64,000 nt of DNA, from the NCBI GenBank assembly GCA_045039925.1, contig CP108400.1, positions 4,960,001-5,024,000 on the forward strand, given 5' to 3'. How positions within the stretch are numbered: position 1 is the first letter of the stretch; each line of letters begins with the position of its first letter. Positions 17,201-25,006 of this stretch are shown here, piece after piece. Position numbers and translations under genes: made by a program. The notes under the pieces were generated by a model. The model ran no database searches. It was not told the origin of the DNA and saw only the letters and a list, made by a program, of their open reading frames with translations. The DNA comes from Yinghuangia sp045039925. GTDB taxonomy: Bacteria > Actinomycetota > Actinomycetes > Streptomycetales > Streptomycetaceae.

Positions 17201-17404
17201 CGCCTGGTGGCGCTGGCCGAACGCCTCAATGCGCACCGGCAGTTCCCGTCGATGTCCGCGGCCCGGGCCCGGCGGGCCGCGGAGCACGCCGACGCGGCGG
17301 CGTACTCCGCCGCGGTGTCGGAGTACGCCGCCCTGTCCCGCGCGGAGTTGGAGGTGCGCGCGGCGCAGGCGCTGCGCAACGTCAGCGCCGTGGCTCCCGG
17401 TTGA
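14255..17404 (+). CDS. SARP/AfsR-type regulator with BTAD, NB-ARC and TPR-like regions
   Basis: 1049 residues from a GTG start. Residues 1-80 hold a winged-helix DNA-binding domain (LRGLLALLAEDLRTG...KAVQVLVSRLRAQVGAEVIAGTAAGYRLAL); 85-245 hold a BTAD (bacterial transcriptional activator) domain. An NB-ARC P-loop (GPGGLGKTRIAHA) begins at about residue 281, followed by LLVLDNCEHVV (Walker B) and LPLAVELAAARVRVL. The C-terminal 450 residues are helical, TPR-like. Similar proteins activate antibiotic or stress genes. It is convergent with a DrrAB-type ABC exporter, overlapping its end by 23 bp. Unlike the other two SARPs here it has no divergent reductase and no low-complexity insert. Confidence 0.9.
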   Translation: MTTELILLTRVAYRGREITAPRLRGLLALLAEDLRTGCSTGRLVEGLWPDALPERPGKAVQVLVSRLRAQVGAEVIAGTAAGYRLALAEEEVDSSALLLHAARAEARARAGDHGGALAEAEAGLALWDGVVAAAVGEDLRDPVVALRTGRSAAHRALVRSRALALARLGRRAEATAPLTGLARELPRDEEVLAELLRCEASTVGPAAALIRYDAYRRSLRDALGADPGDGLKSVHQELLRGTAPTVRHGVLHEPNPLVGRDADVVAIAGLVRSARVTTVVGPGGLGKTRIAHAVGRAADQRVVCFVPLAGVTADDEVAGEVASALGVGEARHFALPAKSLDGIVGALGPGPALLVLDNCEHVVRGAADLVQALVSRSPDLRVLATSRAPLGLTSESLYALPELDAASTAELFRQRARAARPDAELPDEPVAEICRRLDGLPLAVELAAARVRVLSVPEIAVRLRDRFALLRGGARDTPERHRTLLAVVEWSWNLLDPDGQAALRMLSVFPGGFTEDTAEHVLGGDALFLLEQLAGQSLIKAGDTAFGVRFHMLEAVREFSAGRRGAAAEEESVTARFLAWARDFGRANHDALFDADPWTAWAVIRAEQDNLVLALRRALARSDGPSTAAVAAVLASLWSADNNYSRLDALAADTGPPLSHFRPGPEDVETARSAAVVCAVSLFMTSGPRAVRQLATLRRLPTAPPDTLLRAVDTVLRVLPEMVPPDFSRLSELCASDEPLLAGVAECFACYVWEYVHDADRALESARRMLDALGPLRNPATQMLGHGRIAELCLQTERGEEAYRHLREALDVLGRSGDWSDSVGFRWGLVLACLQRGEVEEAECWLELAALDQPPETALVFSPDLASRAEIALARNLTEVGLGLWRQAVDRVREGGAQADESFVELWSVEVESAAVAAHALHDRLAPVAGLARSLRAWLLRLLSEPRDEDSHVKAPLVGTALLAVGLAGLADGDRDGDLSAVRLVALAERLNAHRQFPSMSAARARRAAEHADAAAYSAAVSEYAALSRAELEVRAAQALRNVSAVAPG

Positions 17405-18173
17405 ACTGCGCCTTCGACCACAGGTAGCCCAGCACGGTGAGGCCCACGCACCAGGCGATGGCGAGCACGGCGTTCTTCGCACCGATCACGTCGCCGAGCA
17501 GCAGCCCGCGCAGGGTCTCGATGACGGGCGTGAAGGGCTGGTACTCGGCGAACCAGCGGAACCATCCGGGCATCGCGTCCAGCGGTACGAACGCACTGCT
17601 CAGGAACGGCAGCAGCATCAGCGGCAGTCCGTTGTTGCTGGCCCCCTCGGGCGTGGGGCTCGCCATGCCGACGCCGACCGCGAGCCAGGTCAGCGCCAGG
17701 CTGATCAGGGCCAGCAGGCCGGCCGCGGCGATCCAGTCCAGGAGGGTTGCCTCCGGCCGGAACCCGATGGCCAGGCCGATCGCGAGGACCATGGCCAGCG
17801 CCACGAGCGTCTTGATGACGGCGCCGACGACGTGTCCGATCAGGATGGACGACCGGGAGATCGCCATCGTGCGGAAGCGGTCGATGATGCCCTGGGCCAT
17901 GTCGCCGGAGACCGACACGGCGGTGCCGAGGGACGTTCCGCCGACGGTCATCAGCAGGATGCCGGGCACCAGGTAGGTGACGTACTCGCCGCGGTCGGGG
18001 CTGCCGGTGATGCCGGCGCTCATGGTGTCGCCCAGGACGTACACGAACAGCAGCAGCAGGACGACCGGGGTGAGCAGCACGTTGAGCGTGAGGGACGGAT
18101 AGCGCCGGGCGTGCAGCAGGTTGCGGCGCAGCATCGTGGACGAGTCGCGGACGGTCAGGGACAGCGAGCTCAT
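17382..18173 (-). CDS. ABC-2 type permease, DrrB-like drug exporter
   Basis: 263 residues from the ATG at 18173, whose ATGA overlaps the stop of the ATPase gene by 4 bp. It has six hydrophobic segments, the ABC-2 core GEYVTYLVPGILLMTVGGTSLGTAVSVSGDMAQGIIDRFRTMAISRSSILIGHV and a LPFLSSAFVPLDAMPGWFRWFAEYQPFTPVIETLRGLL stretch that is typical of DrrB/DaunBC-type permeases. It pairs with the downstream-transcribed ATPase gene at 18170-19249 to export a hydrophobic natural product. Its last 23 bp overlap the end of the SARP gene on the other strand. Confidence 0.92.
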   Translation of the reverse strand: MSSLSLTVRDSSTMLRRNLLHARRYPSLTLNVLLTPVVLLLLFVYVLGDTMSAGITGSPDRGEYVTYLVPGILLMTVGGTSLGTAVSVSGDMAQGIIDRFRTMAISRSSILIGHVVGAVIKTLVALAMVLAIGLAIGFRPEATLLDWIAAAGLLALISLALTWLAVGVGMASPTPEGASNNGLPLMLLPFLSSAFVPLDAMPGWFRWFAEYQPFTPVIETLRGLLLGDVIGAKNAVLAIAWCVGLTVLGYLWSKAQFNREPRR

Positions 18174-19249
18174 CGGACGGCCTCCTTGCGGGCGGTGGCG
18201 GCGGACGCGCCGGCGGAAGGCGCCTCGGAAGTGGCCTCTACCGGGCCGGTGGTCTGGGTGGTCTCGGTGGTGCCGGTGCTCCCGGAGGCCGCGGCGGTCT
18301 CGGCAGCCGCAGCGGCCGGGCGGCCGGTCAGCGCGAAGAACACGTCGTCGAGGTCGGGCGTGTGCACGGTCAGTTCGTCCGCTTCGACGGCGGCGGCGTC
18401 CAACCAGTCGAGGATGGCGCGCAGTTCGCGCTGGCTGCCGCCGCTCGGGACGGTCAGGGACAGCGAGTCGTCGTCCCGGGCCGCCTCGCGCAGAGCCGAT
18501 GCGGCGTGCTCGTACGCGCCCGGCTCGGTGAACCGGAGGCGTACGTGCCCGCCCGGGACCAGCCGCTTGAGCTCGGCCGAGGTGCCCTGGGCCACCAGTT
18601 TCCCGCCGTCCAGCACGGCGATCCGGTCCGCGAGGTGGTCGGCCTCCTCCAGATACTGCGTGGTGAGGAAGACCGTGACGCCGCCGGTCACGAGCTCGCG
18701 GATGATCTGCCACATGTTGTGGCGGCTGCGCGGGTCGAGGCCGGTGGTCGGCTCGTCGAGGAAGATGATCCGTGGCTTGCCGACCAGCGTCATGGCGATG
18801 TCGAGGCGGCGGCGCATGCCGCCGGAGTACGCGATCGGCGCCTTGTCGGCCGCGTCGGCCAGATCGAAGCGGTCGAGCAGCTCCTCGGCGACCCGGCGGC
18901 CTTCGCGGCGCGGAAGGTGGTTGAGGTCGGCCATGAGCAGCATGTTCTCCTTGGCCGTGATCAGGTTGTCGACGGCGGAGAACTGCCCGGTGACGCCGAT
19001 CGCGGCGCGTACCGCCTGAGGGTCCGCGGCCAGGTCGTGGCCGCCGACCCGGACCTCTCCCGCGTCGGCGCCGATGAGGGTGGACAGGATCTGCACCGCC
19101 GTGGTCTTGCCGGCGCCGTTCGGCCCCAGCAGCGAGAACACCGTGCCGGTCGGGACCTGGAGGTCGATGCCGTCGAGGACGGTCTTCGCGCCGTACGCCT
19201 TGCGCAGCCCCGTGGCCGCGATCGCGGGTTCGCCGGTCGTTGTCGTCAT
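18170..19249 (-). CDS. ABC transporter ATPase, DrrA-like drug exporter
   Basis: 359 residues. Walker A GPNGAGKTTAVQIL near residue 40, the LSGG-like signature AYSGGMRRRLDIAMTL, Walker B RIIFLDEPTTGLDPRSRHNMW and the H-loop region TVFLTTQYLEEADHLADRIAVLDGGKLVAQGT. The C-terminal extension with VHTPDLDDVFFALTGRP is the DrrA GATE/CREEM-type tail. A Thr/Glu/Ala-rich low-complexity tail follows. It is the first gene of the two-gene operon with the permease. A self-resistance or secondary-metabolite export role is likely. Confidence 0.93.
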   Translation of the reverse strand: MTTTTGEPAIAATGLRKAYGAKTVLDGIDLQVPTGTVFSLLGPNGAGKTTAVQILSTLIGADAGEVRVGGHDLAADPQAVRAAIGVTGQFSAVDNLITAKENMLLMADLNHLPRREGRRVAEELLDRFDLADAADKAPIAYSGGMRRRLDIAMTLVGKPRIIFLDEPTTGLDPRSRHNMWQIIRELVTGGVTVFLTTQYLEEADHLADRIAVLDGGKLVAQGTSAELKRLVPGGHVRLRFTEPGAYEHAASALREAARDDDSLSLTVPSGGSQRELRAILDWLDAAAVEADELTVHTPDLDDVFFALTGRPAAAAAETAAASGSTGTTETTQTTGPVEATSEAPSAGASAATARKEAVR

Positions 19250-19356
19250 GCGGCAGAGCCTGCGGCCGAGGCGGTTCAGTGCGGTTTCAACGCGGTTTCA
19301 GCCGCCCTCGGGGCGTGCGCACGAACTGCCCGGGCGGGCTCAGCCGCCGGCCCCGC

Positions 19357-20178
19357 TCAGGCCGAAGCCGCCAGACGGGCGCGCGAGTCGCGGGAGTACT
19401 GGCCGGGCGGCGAGCCGTACTCCTTCGCGAACGCCACGACGAACGCCGAGACGCTGGAGTACCCCACGCGGTGGGCCACCACGGAGACCGGTTCGACGGC
19501 GAGCAGGGCGCGCGCCGCCCGGAGCCGCAGGATCGTGCGGTGCCGGGTGAACGGCGTGCCGAACTCGCGTACGAAGTCCCGCTGGAGGGTCTTGGGGCTG
19601 ATGTGCAGCAGTTCCGCCCACTCGTCGAGGCGGGTCGGGTCGGCGGGGTTGTGGGACATGGCGCGGGCGACGGCCCGGGCGAAGCCCTTGCCGTCCGCGC
19701 ACTGCGCGGCGACGTCCGCGGTGATCGGCGCGAGGTCGCGCAGGATCCGCCCGCGGGCCTCCAGCGCCCGGCGTTCGTCGTATGCAGGGGTGGCGATCTC
19801 CGGTACGAGGCGCGTCGCCTCCGCACCGACCGCCACGTGGCCGCGGCGGAACCCGGCCAGCGGGTCCGGGACTTCGCGCAGGCAGAGGCGGTAGACGGTC
19901 TGCCGGTCGGCGGCGCGCACCTCGTGGCTGACCCCGCGTTCCGCCCAGAACGCCTCGCCCGGCGCGGTGAAGCAGGAGCGGCCGCCGTACACCGCGGAGA
20001 GCATTCCGTCCGGCGACCAGTAGAGCTGGTGGAGCAGGTCGTGCCGGACGGCGCCGAACCCCATCGGGCCGTCCGCGCGGTAGAGGAGGACGAGGATGCC
20101 GGTGGGCCGGCCGAGGCCATACCCGAACGCGTCACAGGCGATCGGGTCACCGCCCACGTCCTGTCCTCTGATCGACAT
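19357..20178 (-). CDS. AraC-family regulator of siderophore uptake
   Basis: 273 residues from the ATG at 20178, which has AAAGG seven bases upstream; ATGs up to 20205 are in frame but have no better site. An N-terminal cupin-like ligand domain (SCFTAPGEAFWAERGVSHEVRAADRQTVYRLCLRE) precedes a C-terminal double helix-turn-helix (RLDEWAELLHISPKTLQRDFVREFGTPFTRHRTILRLRAARALLAVEPVSVVAHRVGYSSVSAFVVAFAKEYGSPPGQYSR). It is divergent from the siderophore-binding lipoprotein gene with an iron box between them. It probably senses the ferri-siderophore and activates the uptake genes, as YqhC/AlcR-type AraC regulators do. Confidence 0.88.
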   Translation of the reverse strand: MSIRGQDVGGDPIACDAFGYGLGRPTGILVLLYRADGPMGFGAVRHDLLHQLYWSPDGMLSAVYGGRSCFTAPGEAFWAERGVSHEVRAADRQTVYRLCLREVPDPLAGFRRGHVAVGAEATRLVPEIATPAYDERRALEARGRILRDLAPITADVAAQCADGKGFARAVARAMSHNPADPTRLDEWAELLHISPKTLQRDFVREFGTPFTRHRTILRLRAARALLAVEPVSVVAHRVGYSSVSAFVVAFAKEYGSPPGQYSRDSRARLAASA

Positions 20179-20208
20179 CGGGTGACCTTTCGGGACAACC
20201 ATCAAGAC

Positions 20209-20227
20209 TCAGGTGAGGCTAGCCTAA
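20209..20227. promoter_or_regulatory. iron box (DmdR/IdeR-type operator)
   Basis: TCAGGTGAGGCTAGCCTAA matches the actinobacterial iron-box consensus TTAGGTTAGGCTAACCTAA at 16 of 19 positions. It lies between the divergent AraC gene and the siderophore-binding gene, so Fe(II)-loaded DmdR/IdeR should repress both directions. Confidence 0.88.
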
Positions 20228-20285
20228 GTTGGCCGCGCCGACCGATTGGGGGCGCCTGACCGCCGTTCGACCCGAAGGAATCCTT

Positions 20286-21296
20286 ATGTCCGTTCGTCCG
20301 CTGCTCCGACTCGTCTCGGCCGGGCTGGCCACCGTGACCGCGGGCGCGCTCCTTGCGGGCTGCGGGTCCGACTCCGACGGCGGCGCGGGCAGCGGCGGCA
20401 AGGGCGCGACGCGCGTGGTCGCCGCCGACAACGGGCAGATCACCATCCCGGTCGAGCCGAAGCGCGTGGTCGCGACCGGCTACGCGGTGCCGGTGCTGAT
20501 CGAGGCGGACGCCCCTCTCGTCGGCATATCCACCTGGCCGCGCGGCCTCGGGCTGATGACCCCGGACGAGCGCACCAACTACGACAAACTCCACAAGATC
20601 GGCGGCGCCACCGCCAAGGAGACCAACTACGAGGCCATCGCCGCCACGAAGCCCGACCTCATCATCATCGGCGTGCCCAAGCCGGTGCTCGGCGAACTGG
20701 ACCTCAAGCGCCTGGAGTCGATCGCCCCGGTCGTCGCGATCGGCCCCAGCCTCCCGTCCGCCTGGCGCGAACTGTCGGCCCGTCAGGCCGACGCGGCGGG
20801 CCGCGCGGGCCACGCCGACGAGATGCGCAAGGCGTACGAGAAGCGGACCGAGGAGCTGAAGGCCAAGTACGCGGGCGCCGTCGGCAGCCTCAAGTTCGGG
20901 CACGTCGGCGCGTACAACGAGACCTCGCAGGGCACCTTCCAGCGCGAGTTCGCCGGGTCGTGGGGCACCAACATCGCGCAGGACATCGGCCTGAACTACT
21001 ACGGCACCGTCAAGAAGGACACGGGCGGTTCGTCGGCGGTCTCGGAGACCCCGTCGATCGAGGAGCTGCCGGCCGGCCTGGGTGAGGCGGACGTGATCAC
21101 GTACACGGTCCAGGACGACGGCTCCCCGAGCGCCGGCATGCAGTACGTCCTCGACTCGCCGCTGTGGAAGAACCTCCCGGCGGTCAAGGCCGGCAAGGCC
21201 TACCCGATCCGGTACACCGCGGCGGTGACGTACGCGCAGGCGCAGCGGACGCTCGACTCCGTGGACCAGGCCCTCGCCCCGCTTCTGGCCAAGTGA
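20286..21296 (+). CDS. siderophore-binding lipoprotein (FecB/FhuD type)
   Basis: 336 residues from the ATG at 20286 (GAAGGA upstream). A lipoprotein signal with the lipobox LLAGC, Cys26 the lipidated residue, is followed by a class III solute-binding protein: VEPKRVVATGYAVPVLIEADAPLVGISTWPRG, NYEAIAATKPDLIIIGVPKPV, IAPVVAIGPSLPSAW and C-terminal PLWKNLPAVKAGKAYPIRY. It captures ferri-siderophore at the outer face of the membrane for the permeases encoded downstream. It is the first gene of a five-gene operon under the iron box. Confidence 0.93.
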   Translation: MSVRPLLRLVSAGLATVTAGALLAGCGSDSDGGAGSGGKGATRVVAADNGQITIPVEPKRVVATGYAVPVLIEADAPLVGISTWPRGLGLMTPDERTNYDKLHKIGGATAKETNYEAIAATKPDLIIIGVPKPVLGELDLKRLESIAPVVAIGPSLPSAWRELSARQADAAGRAGHADEMRKAYEKRTEELKAKYAGAVGSLKFGHVGAYNETSQGTFQREFAGSWGTNIAQDIGLNYYGTVKKDTGGSSAVSETPSIEELPAGLGEADVITYTVQDDGSPSAGMQYVLDSPLWKNLPAVKAGKAYPIRYTAAVTYAQAQRTLDSVDQALAPLLAK

Positions 21297-21306
21297 TCGG
21301 ACCCCC

Positions 21307-22122
21307 GTGCTCATCGAACGACACAACCCCGGCCCGCGCGTCGCCGCCCACCACGCGAACGGCGAAGGCGTCGCCAAGATCGGCTACCCGATCTGCATCC
21401 GCACCGTCACGCTGCTGCGCAAGGAGTACGTGACCCCCTCGGTCCTCCGCCTCACCGTCGGCGGCCCTGGCCTCGACGGCTTCCACTCGTACCAGTGCGA
21501 CGACCACTTCAAGATCGTCTTCCCGGACCCGGACGGCACCGTGCGCCTGCCGGTCCCCGACGACGAGCAGTCGCTGACCTGGCCGAAGCCGTCCCCGGTC
21601 AGCCGCAGGTACACCGCGCGGCGGTACGACGCCCAAGCGCTCGAAATGGACATCGACTTCGTCGTCCACGCGGGCGGGGTGGCCTCGGAGTGGGCGGTCG
21701 CCGCGGAACCGGGCGACGACGTCGCGATCGCCGGGCCGCCCGGGGCGAAGGCGTTCCCGCACAACTACGACCACTACGTCTTCGCCGTGGACACCACCGC
21801 GCTGGCGGCGGCGGCCCGGTGGCTGGAGGAGTCGCCGGAGGACGTGTCGGCGCACATCGTCGTCGAGACCGCGCACAGTGACGAGCACCGCTACCCGCTC
21901 GCCGCGCGCCGGGGCGTCGAGGTGGTCTGGCTGACCCGCGGCGACGGCGCGTCCGGTCTCGCCGACACCGTGCGCGGACTGCCGCTCCCCGCCGGGCGGA
22001 ACTTCCTGTTCGCGGCGGGCGAGGCCGACGACATCAAGCCGTTGCGCGCGTGGGCCAAGGACCGCCTCGACGCCCTGTTCACCGGGTACTGGAGGCGCGG
22101 TGTCGCCGGACTCGAAGACTGA
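21307..22122 (+). CDS. siderophore-interacting protein (SIP), FAD/NAD(P)H ferric-siderophore reductase
   Basis: 271 residues from a GTG start 10 bp after the lipoprotein gene. It has the SIP FAD-binding domain (TVTLLRKEYVTPSVLRLTVGG, DDHFKIVFPD, SRRYTARRYDAQALEMDIDFVVHAGG-ASEWAVAAEPGDDVAIAGPPGAK) and the C-terminal SIP domain ending FLFAAGEADDIKPLRAWAKDRL. The RRYTARRYD element is the usual RxYT FAD motif. It reduces imported Fe(III)-siderophore to release iron in the cytoplasm. Its end overlaps the first permease gene by 23 bp. Confidence 0.92.
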   Translation: MLIERHNPGPRVAAHHANGEGVAKIGYPICIRTVTLLRKEYVTPSVLRLTVGGPGLDGFHSYQCDDHFKIVFPDPDGTVRLPVPDDEQSLTWPKPSPVSRRYTARRYDAQALEMDIDFVVHAGGVASEWAVAAEPGDDVAIAGPPGAKAFPHNYDHYVFAVDTTALAAAARWLEESPEDVSAHIVVETAHSDEHRYPLAARRGVEVVWLTRGDGASGLADTVRGLPLPAGRNFLFAAGEADDIKPLRAWAKDRLDALFTGYWRRGVAGLED

Positions 22123-23113
22123 GCCGGACTCGAAGGCCGAACCGCGCAAGGTCCTCCTGCTCCTCGGCTTCGTCGCGCTGCTCGCGGTGGTCTGCGGGCT
22201 CAGCCTCGCACTCGGCGCCCGGTCGATACCGCTCGGCGACGTGTGGCGGGCACTCACCGATCCCGCGGGCCACGACACCGATCTGACGATCCGTGAGATC
22301 CGGGTCCCCCGCACGGTTTTGGGCATCTTCGTGGGCGCGGCACTCGGCGTGGCCGGGGCCCTGACCCAGACCCTGACCCGGAACCCCCTGGCGGAGCCGG
22401 GCCTTCTCGGGATCACCCAGGGGGCCGGCTTCGCCGTGACCGTGGGCGCGATGACCGGCGTCGCGGGGCGCCAGGACGTCCAGGTGTCACTCGCCCTGGC
22501 AGGTGCGCTCGTCGCGGGTGTCGTCGTGCACGCCGTCGGCCGCACCTCGCCGCTGCGCCTGGTCCTGGCCGGCGTCGCCCTCGCCTCCGTGCTCAGCGGC
22601 GTGTCGATGTCGCTGCGCATCCTGGACCCGGACGCGTTCGACCACTACCGGTTCTGGAGTGTGGGCTCCCTCGCGGGCCGCGAACAGGCGCCGCTCCTGC
22701 TGCCGGTGCTGCTGATCCTCGCCGCGGTCGTCGGCGCGTTCCTCCTCACCGGGTCGCTCAACACGCTCGCCCTGGGCGAGGACGTCGCGCACGGCCTCGG
22801 CGCCCATGTGGTCCGCACCCGCGTCGCGGTGCTGTCCGTCGTGACCCTGCTGGCCGGCACCGCGACCGCGGTCGCGGGGCCGATCGCCTTTCTCGGCCTG
22901 ATGGTTCCGCACATCGTGCGCCGCGCCGCGGGCGGCTCGGTGCCGTGGCTGCTGGCATACAGCGCGCTCCTGGGGCCGGTGCTGCTGCTCGCCTCCGACG
23001 TCGCGGGCCGGCTGCTGCCGACCGGAGAAGTCCCGGTGGCGGTCGTCACCGCCTTCTTCGGTGCGCCGGTCCTCATCTGGGCCGTGCGACGCTACGAAGG
23101 GAGCACCCTGTGA
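22100..23113 (+). CDS. ferri-siderophore ABC permease 1 (FecCD type)
   Basis: 337 residues from a GTG start inside the end of the SIP gene. It has about nine or ten membrane segments and the FecCD hallmarks: IREIRVPRTVLGIFVGAALGVAGALTQTLTRNPLAEPGLLGITQGAGFAV, and the C-terminal GPIAFLGLMVPHIVR that contacts the ATPase. It forms a heterodimer with permease 2. Confidence 0.93.
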   Translation: MSPDSKTEPDSKAEPRKVLLLLGFVALLAVVCGLSLALGARSIPLGDVWRALTDPAGHDTDLTIREIRVPRTVLGIFVGAALGVAGALTQTLTRNPLAEPGLLGITQGAGFAVTVGAMTGVAGRQDVQVSLALAGALVAGVVVHAVGRTSPLRLVLAGVALASVLSGVSMSLRILDPDAFDHYRFWSVGSLAGREQAPLLLPVLLILAAVVGAFLLTGSLNTLALGEDVAHGLGAHVVRTRVAVLSVVTLLAGTATAVAGPIAFLGLMVPHIVRRAAGGSVPWLLAYSALLGPVLLLASDVAGRLLPTGEVPVAVVTAFFGAPVLIWAVRRYEGSTL

Positions 23114-24216
23114 CCGGGCCGACGCGGACCCTGCCGCCGGCCGGCGCGGCCCGGCGGGTGCCGACGCCGACCGGGGCCGTGGAGCCGGAGGCGCCGTACC
23201 GCCGTGGGCTGGTCACCCGCGCCTGCCGTGTGCTCGGCGTGGAACCGCGCGCGATCGCCGGAATGGCCGTGCTGGTGCTGCTGCTTCTGGGCTTCGCGGC
23301 GGCCGGGCTGTGCCGCGGGGACACCTGGAGCAATCCGCTCGACGTGGCCGACGGCCTGGCCGGGCACGGCGATCTGTCGGTCGTCGTACGCGAGTGGCGC
23401 CTGCCACGCGTGGTCGCGGCATGCCTGTTCGGCGCGCTGCTGGGCTGCGCCGGGGCGGTGTTCCAGAACCTGACGCGCAACGAACTGGGCAGCCCGGACG
23501 TGATCGGGCTCGACGTCGGCGCGTACACCGGCGCGCTCACCGTCATGGTGGTGATCGAGGGATCCACCGCGTCGACGGCGGCGGGATCCGTCGCGGGCGG
23601 CCTGCTGACCGCGTGCGTCGTCCTCGCGCTCTCCACCCGTTCCGGCTTCGGCGGCCACCGGCTCATCGTGATCGGCATCGCGGTGAACGCCATGCTCACC
23701 GCGGTCAATTCGTGGATCATCCTGCGCGCCGACCTGGACATCGCGATCGCCGCCGAGATGTGGAACATCGGTTCGCTCAACGGCGTGGACTGGGCCGATC
23801 TGGACGTCGCCTTCGTCGCCGCCGCCGTGCTCGCGGTGCTGCTCGTGCTCAACGCGCGGGCGACCCAGCAGGCCGCGCTCGGCGACGCGATCGCCGTGAC
23901 GTCGGGCGTACGCCTCAACCGGCACCGCCTGCTGGCCGTGGTGGCGGGGGCCGGCTGCACGGCCACCGTGACCGCGATCACCGGCCCGATCGCGTTCGTC
24001 GCCCTCGCCGCCCCGCACCTCGGCCGTGCGATCACCCGGTCGCCGGGCATCCACTTCGTCCCGGCGGCGCTGACCGGAGCCGTGCTGCTGCTGAGCGCCG
24101 ACCTGGTCGCGCAGACCCTGCTCGCGCCCACGACGCTGCCGGTCGGCGTGGTGACCACCGCGATCGGCGGCGCGTACCTCCTGCTGCTGCTCCTCAAGGA
24201 AGTCAAACGATCGTGA
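23110..24216 (+). CDS. ferri-siderophore ABC permease 2 (FecCD type)
   Basis: 368 residues from the GTG at 23110, whose GTGA overlaps the stop of permease 1. A Pro-rich cytoplasmic N-terminus of about 45 residues precedes the membrane part: VREWRLPRVVAACLFGALLGCAGAVFQNLTRNELGSPDVIGLDVGAYTGA and GPIAFVALAAPHLGRAI, the ATPase-contact loop. The frame is open further upstream, but the coupled start is preferred. Confidence 0.92.
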   Translation: MTGPTRTLPPAGAARRVPTPTGAVEPEAPYRRGLVTRACRVLGVEPRAIAGMAVLVLLLLGFAAAGLCRGDTWSNPLDVADGLAGHGDLSVVVREWRLPRVVAACLFGALLGCAGAVFQNLTRNELGSPDVIGLDVGAYTGALTVMVVIEGSTASTAAGSVAGGLLTACVVLALSTRSGFGGHRLIVIGIAVNAMLTAVNSWIILRADLDIAIAAEMWNIGSLNGVDWADLDVAFVAAAVLAVLLVLNARATQQAALGDAIAVTSGVRLNRHRLLAVVAGAGCTATVTAITGPIAFVALAAPHLGRAITRSPGIHFVPAALTGAVLLLSADLVAQTLLAPTTLPVGVVTTAIGGAYLLLLLLKEVKRS

Positions 24217-24989
24217 CCGCACGCCTGACAGCGCAGGACATCACCCTCACGTACGGCGACCGCACGGTTTCGGCGAACCTCAGCCTCGCCGTCCCCGACG
24301 GCGCCTTCACCGCGATCATCGGCGCCAACGCGTCCGGCAAGTCGACCCTGCTGCGGGCGCTCGTACGCCTGTTGCGGCCGACTGCGGGGGCGGTGCTGCT
24401 CGACGGCCGCGACGTGCACGGCTGCCGCCCCAAGGACATCGCGCAGGAAATGGCCTTCCTCCCCCAGGACTTGGCCGCGCCGGAGAACATCCTGGTACGC
24501 CAGCTCGTGGACCGCGGGCGCTTCCCGCACCGCTCCCTGCTCTCCGTCCGCACCGCCGCCGACATGCGGGCGGTGGACGAGGCGATGGCCGCCGCGGGTG
24601 TGCGGGATTTGGCGGACCGCCCGGTCGCCCGGCTCTCCGGCGGACAGCGCCAGCGCGCCTGGATCGCCATGGTGCTGGCGCAGGAGACCCCCTACGTCCT
24701 GCTGGACGAGCCGACGACCTTCCTCGACCTCGCCCACCAGTACCAGTTGCTGCGCTTGCTCGCCCGCCTGCGCGACGACGGGCGCACGATCGTCGCGGTG
24801 CTGCACGACATCAATCAGGCGTGCCGGTTCGCGGACCACATCGTGGCGATGAAGGACGGCCGGGTGCGTGCCGAGGGGGCGCCCGGCGACATCGTGGACG
24901 CCGGGCTGATGGACGACGTGTTCGGCCTGCCGAGCCTGGTGGTGCCGGATCCCGTCACCGGGACGCCCATGGTGGTGCCGACCGCCTGA
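24213..24989 (+). CDS. ferri-siderophore ABC transporter ATPase (FecE type)
   Basis: 258 residues from the GTG at 24213, again with GTGA overlap. Walker A GANASGKSTLLRAL, Q-loop FLPQDL, signature RLSGGQRQRAWIAMVLAQ, Walker B YVLLDEPTTFLDLAHQ, and the H-loop VAVLHDINQACRFADH. It completes a substrate-binding protein/SIP/two permeases/ATPase operon for ferric siderophore import. No siderophore biosynthesis gene is in the window, so it may import an exogenous or distantly encoded siderophore. Confidence 0.94.
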   Translation: MTARLTAQDITLTYGDRTVSANLSLAVPDGAFTAIIGANASGKSTLLRALVRLLRPTAGAVLLDGRDVHGCRPKDIAQEMAFLPQDLAAPENILVRQLVDRGRFPHRSLLSVRTAADMRAVDEAMAAAGVRDLADRPVARLSGGQRQRAWIAMVLAQETPYVLLDEPTTFLDLAHQYQLLRLLARLRDDGRTIVAVLHDINQACRFADHIVAMKDGRVRAEGAPGDIVDAGLMDDVFGLPSLVVPDPVTGTPMVVPTA

Positions 24990-25006
24990 TCAAGCGCACC
25001 GGTATG

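Noticed and set aside
20209..20227. A Zur or other metal box instead of an iron box.
   Set aside because: The match to the DmdR/IdeR consensus is 16 of 19 and the genes are for siderophore uptake.
22945..23109. A longer N-terminus for the second siderophore permease.
   Set aside because: The extension lies inside the first permease gene in another frame; the GTGA-coupled start at 23110 is the standard arrangement.
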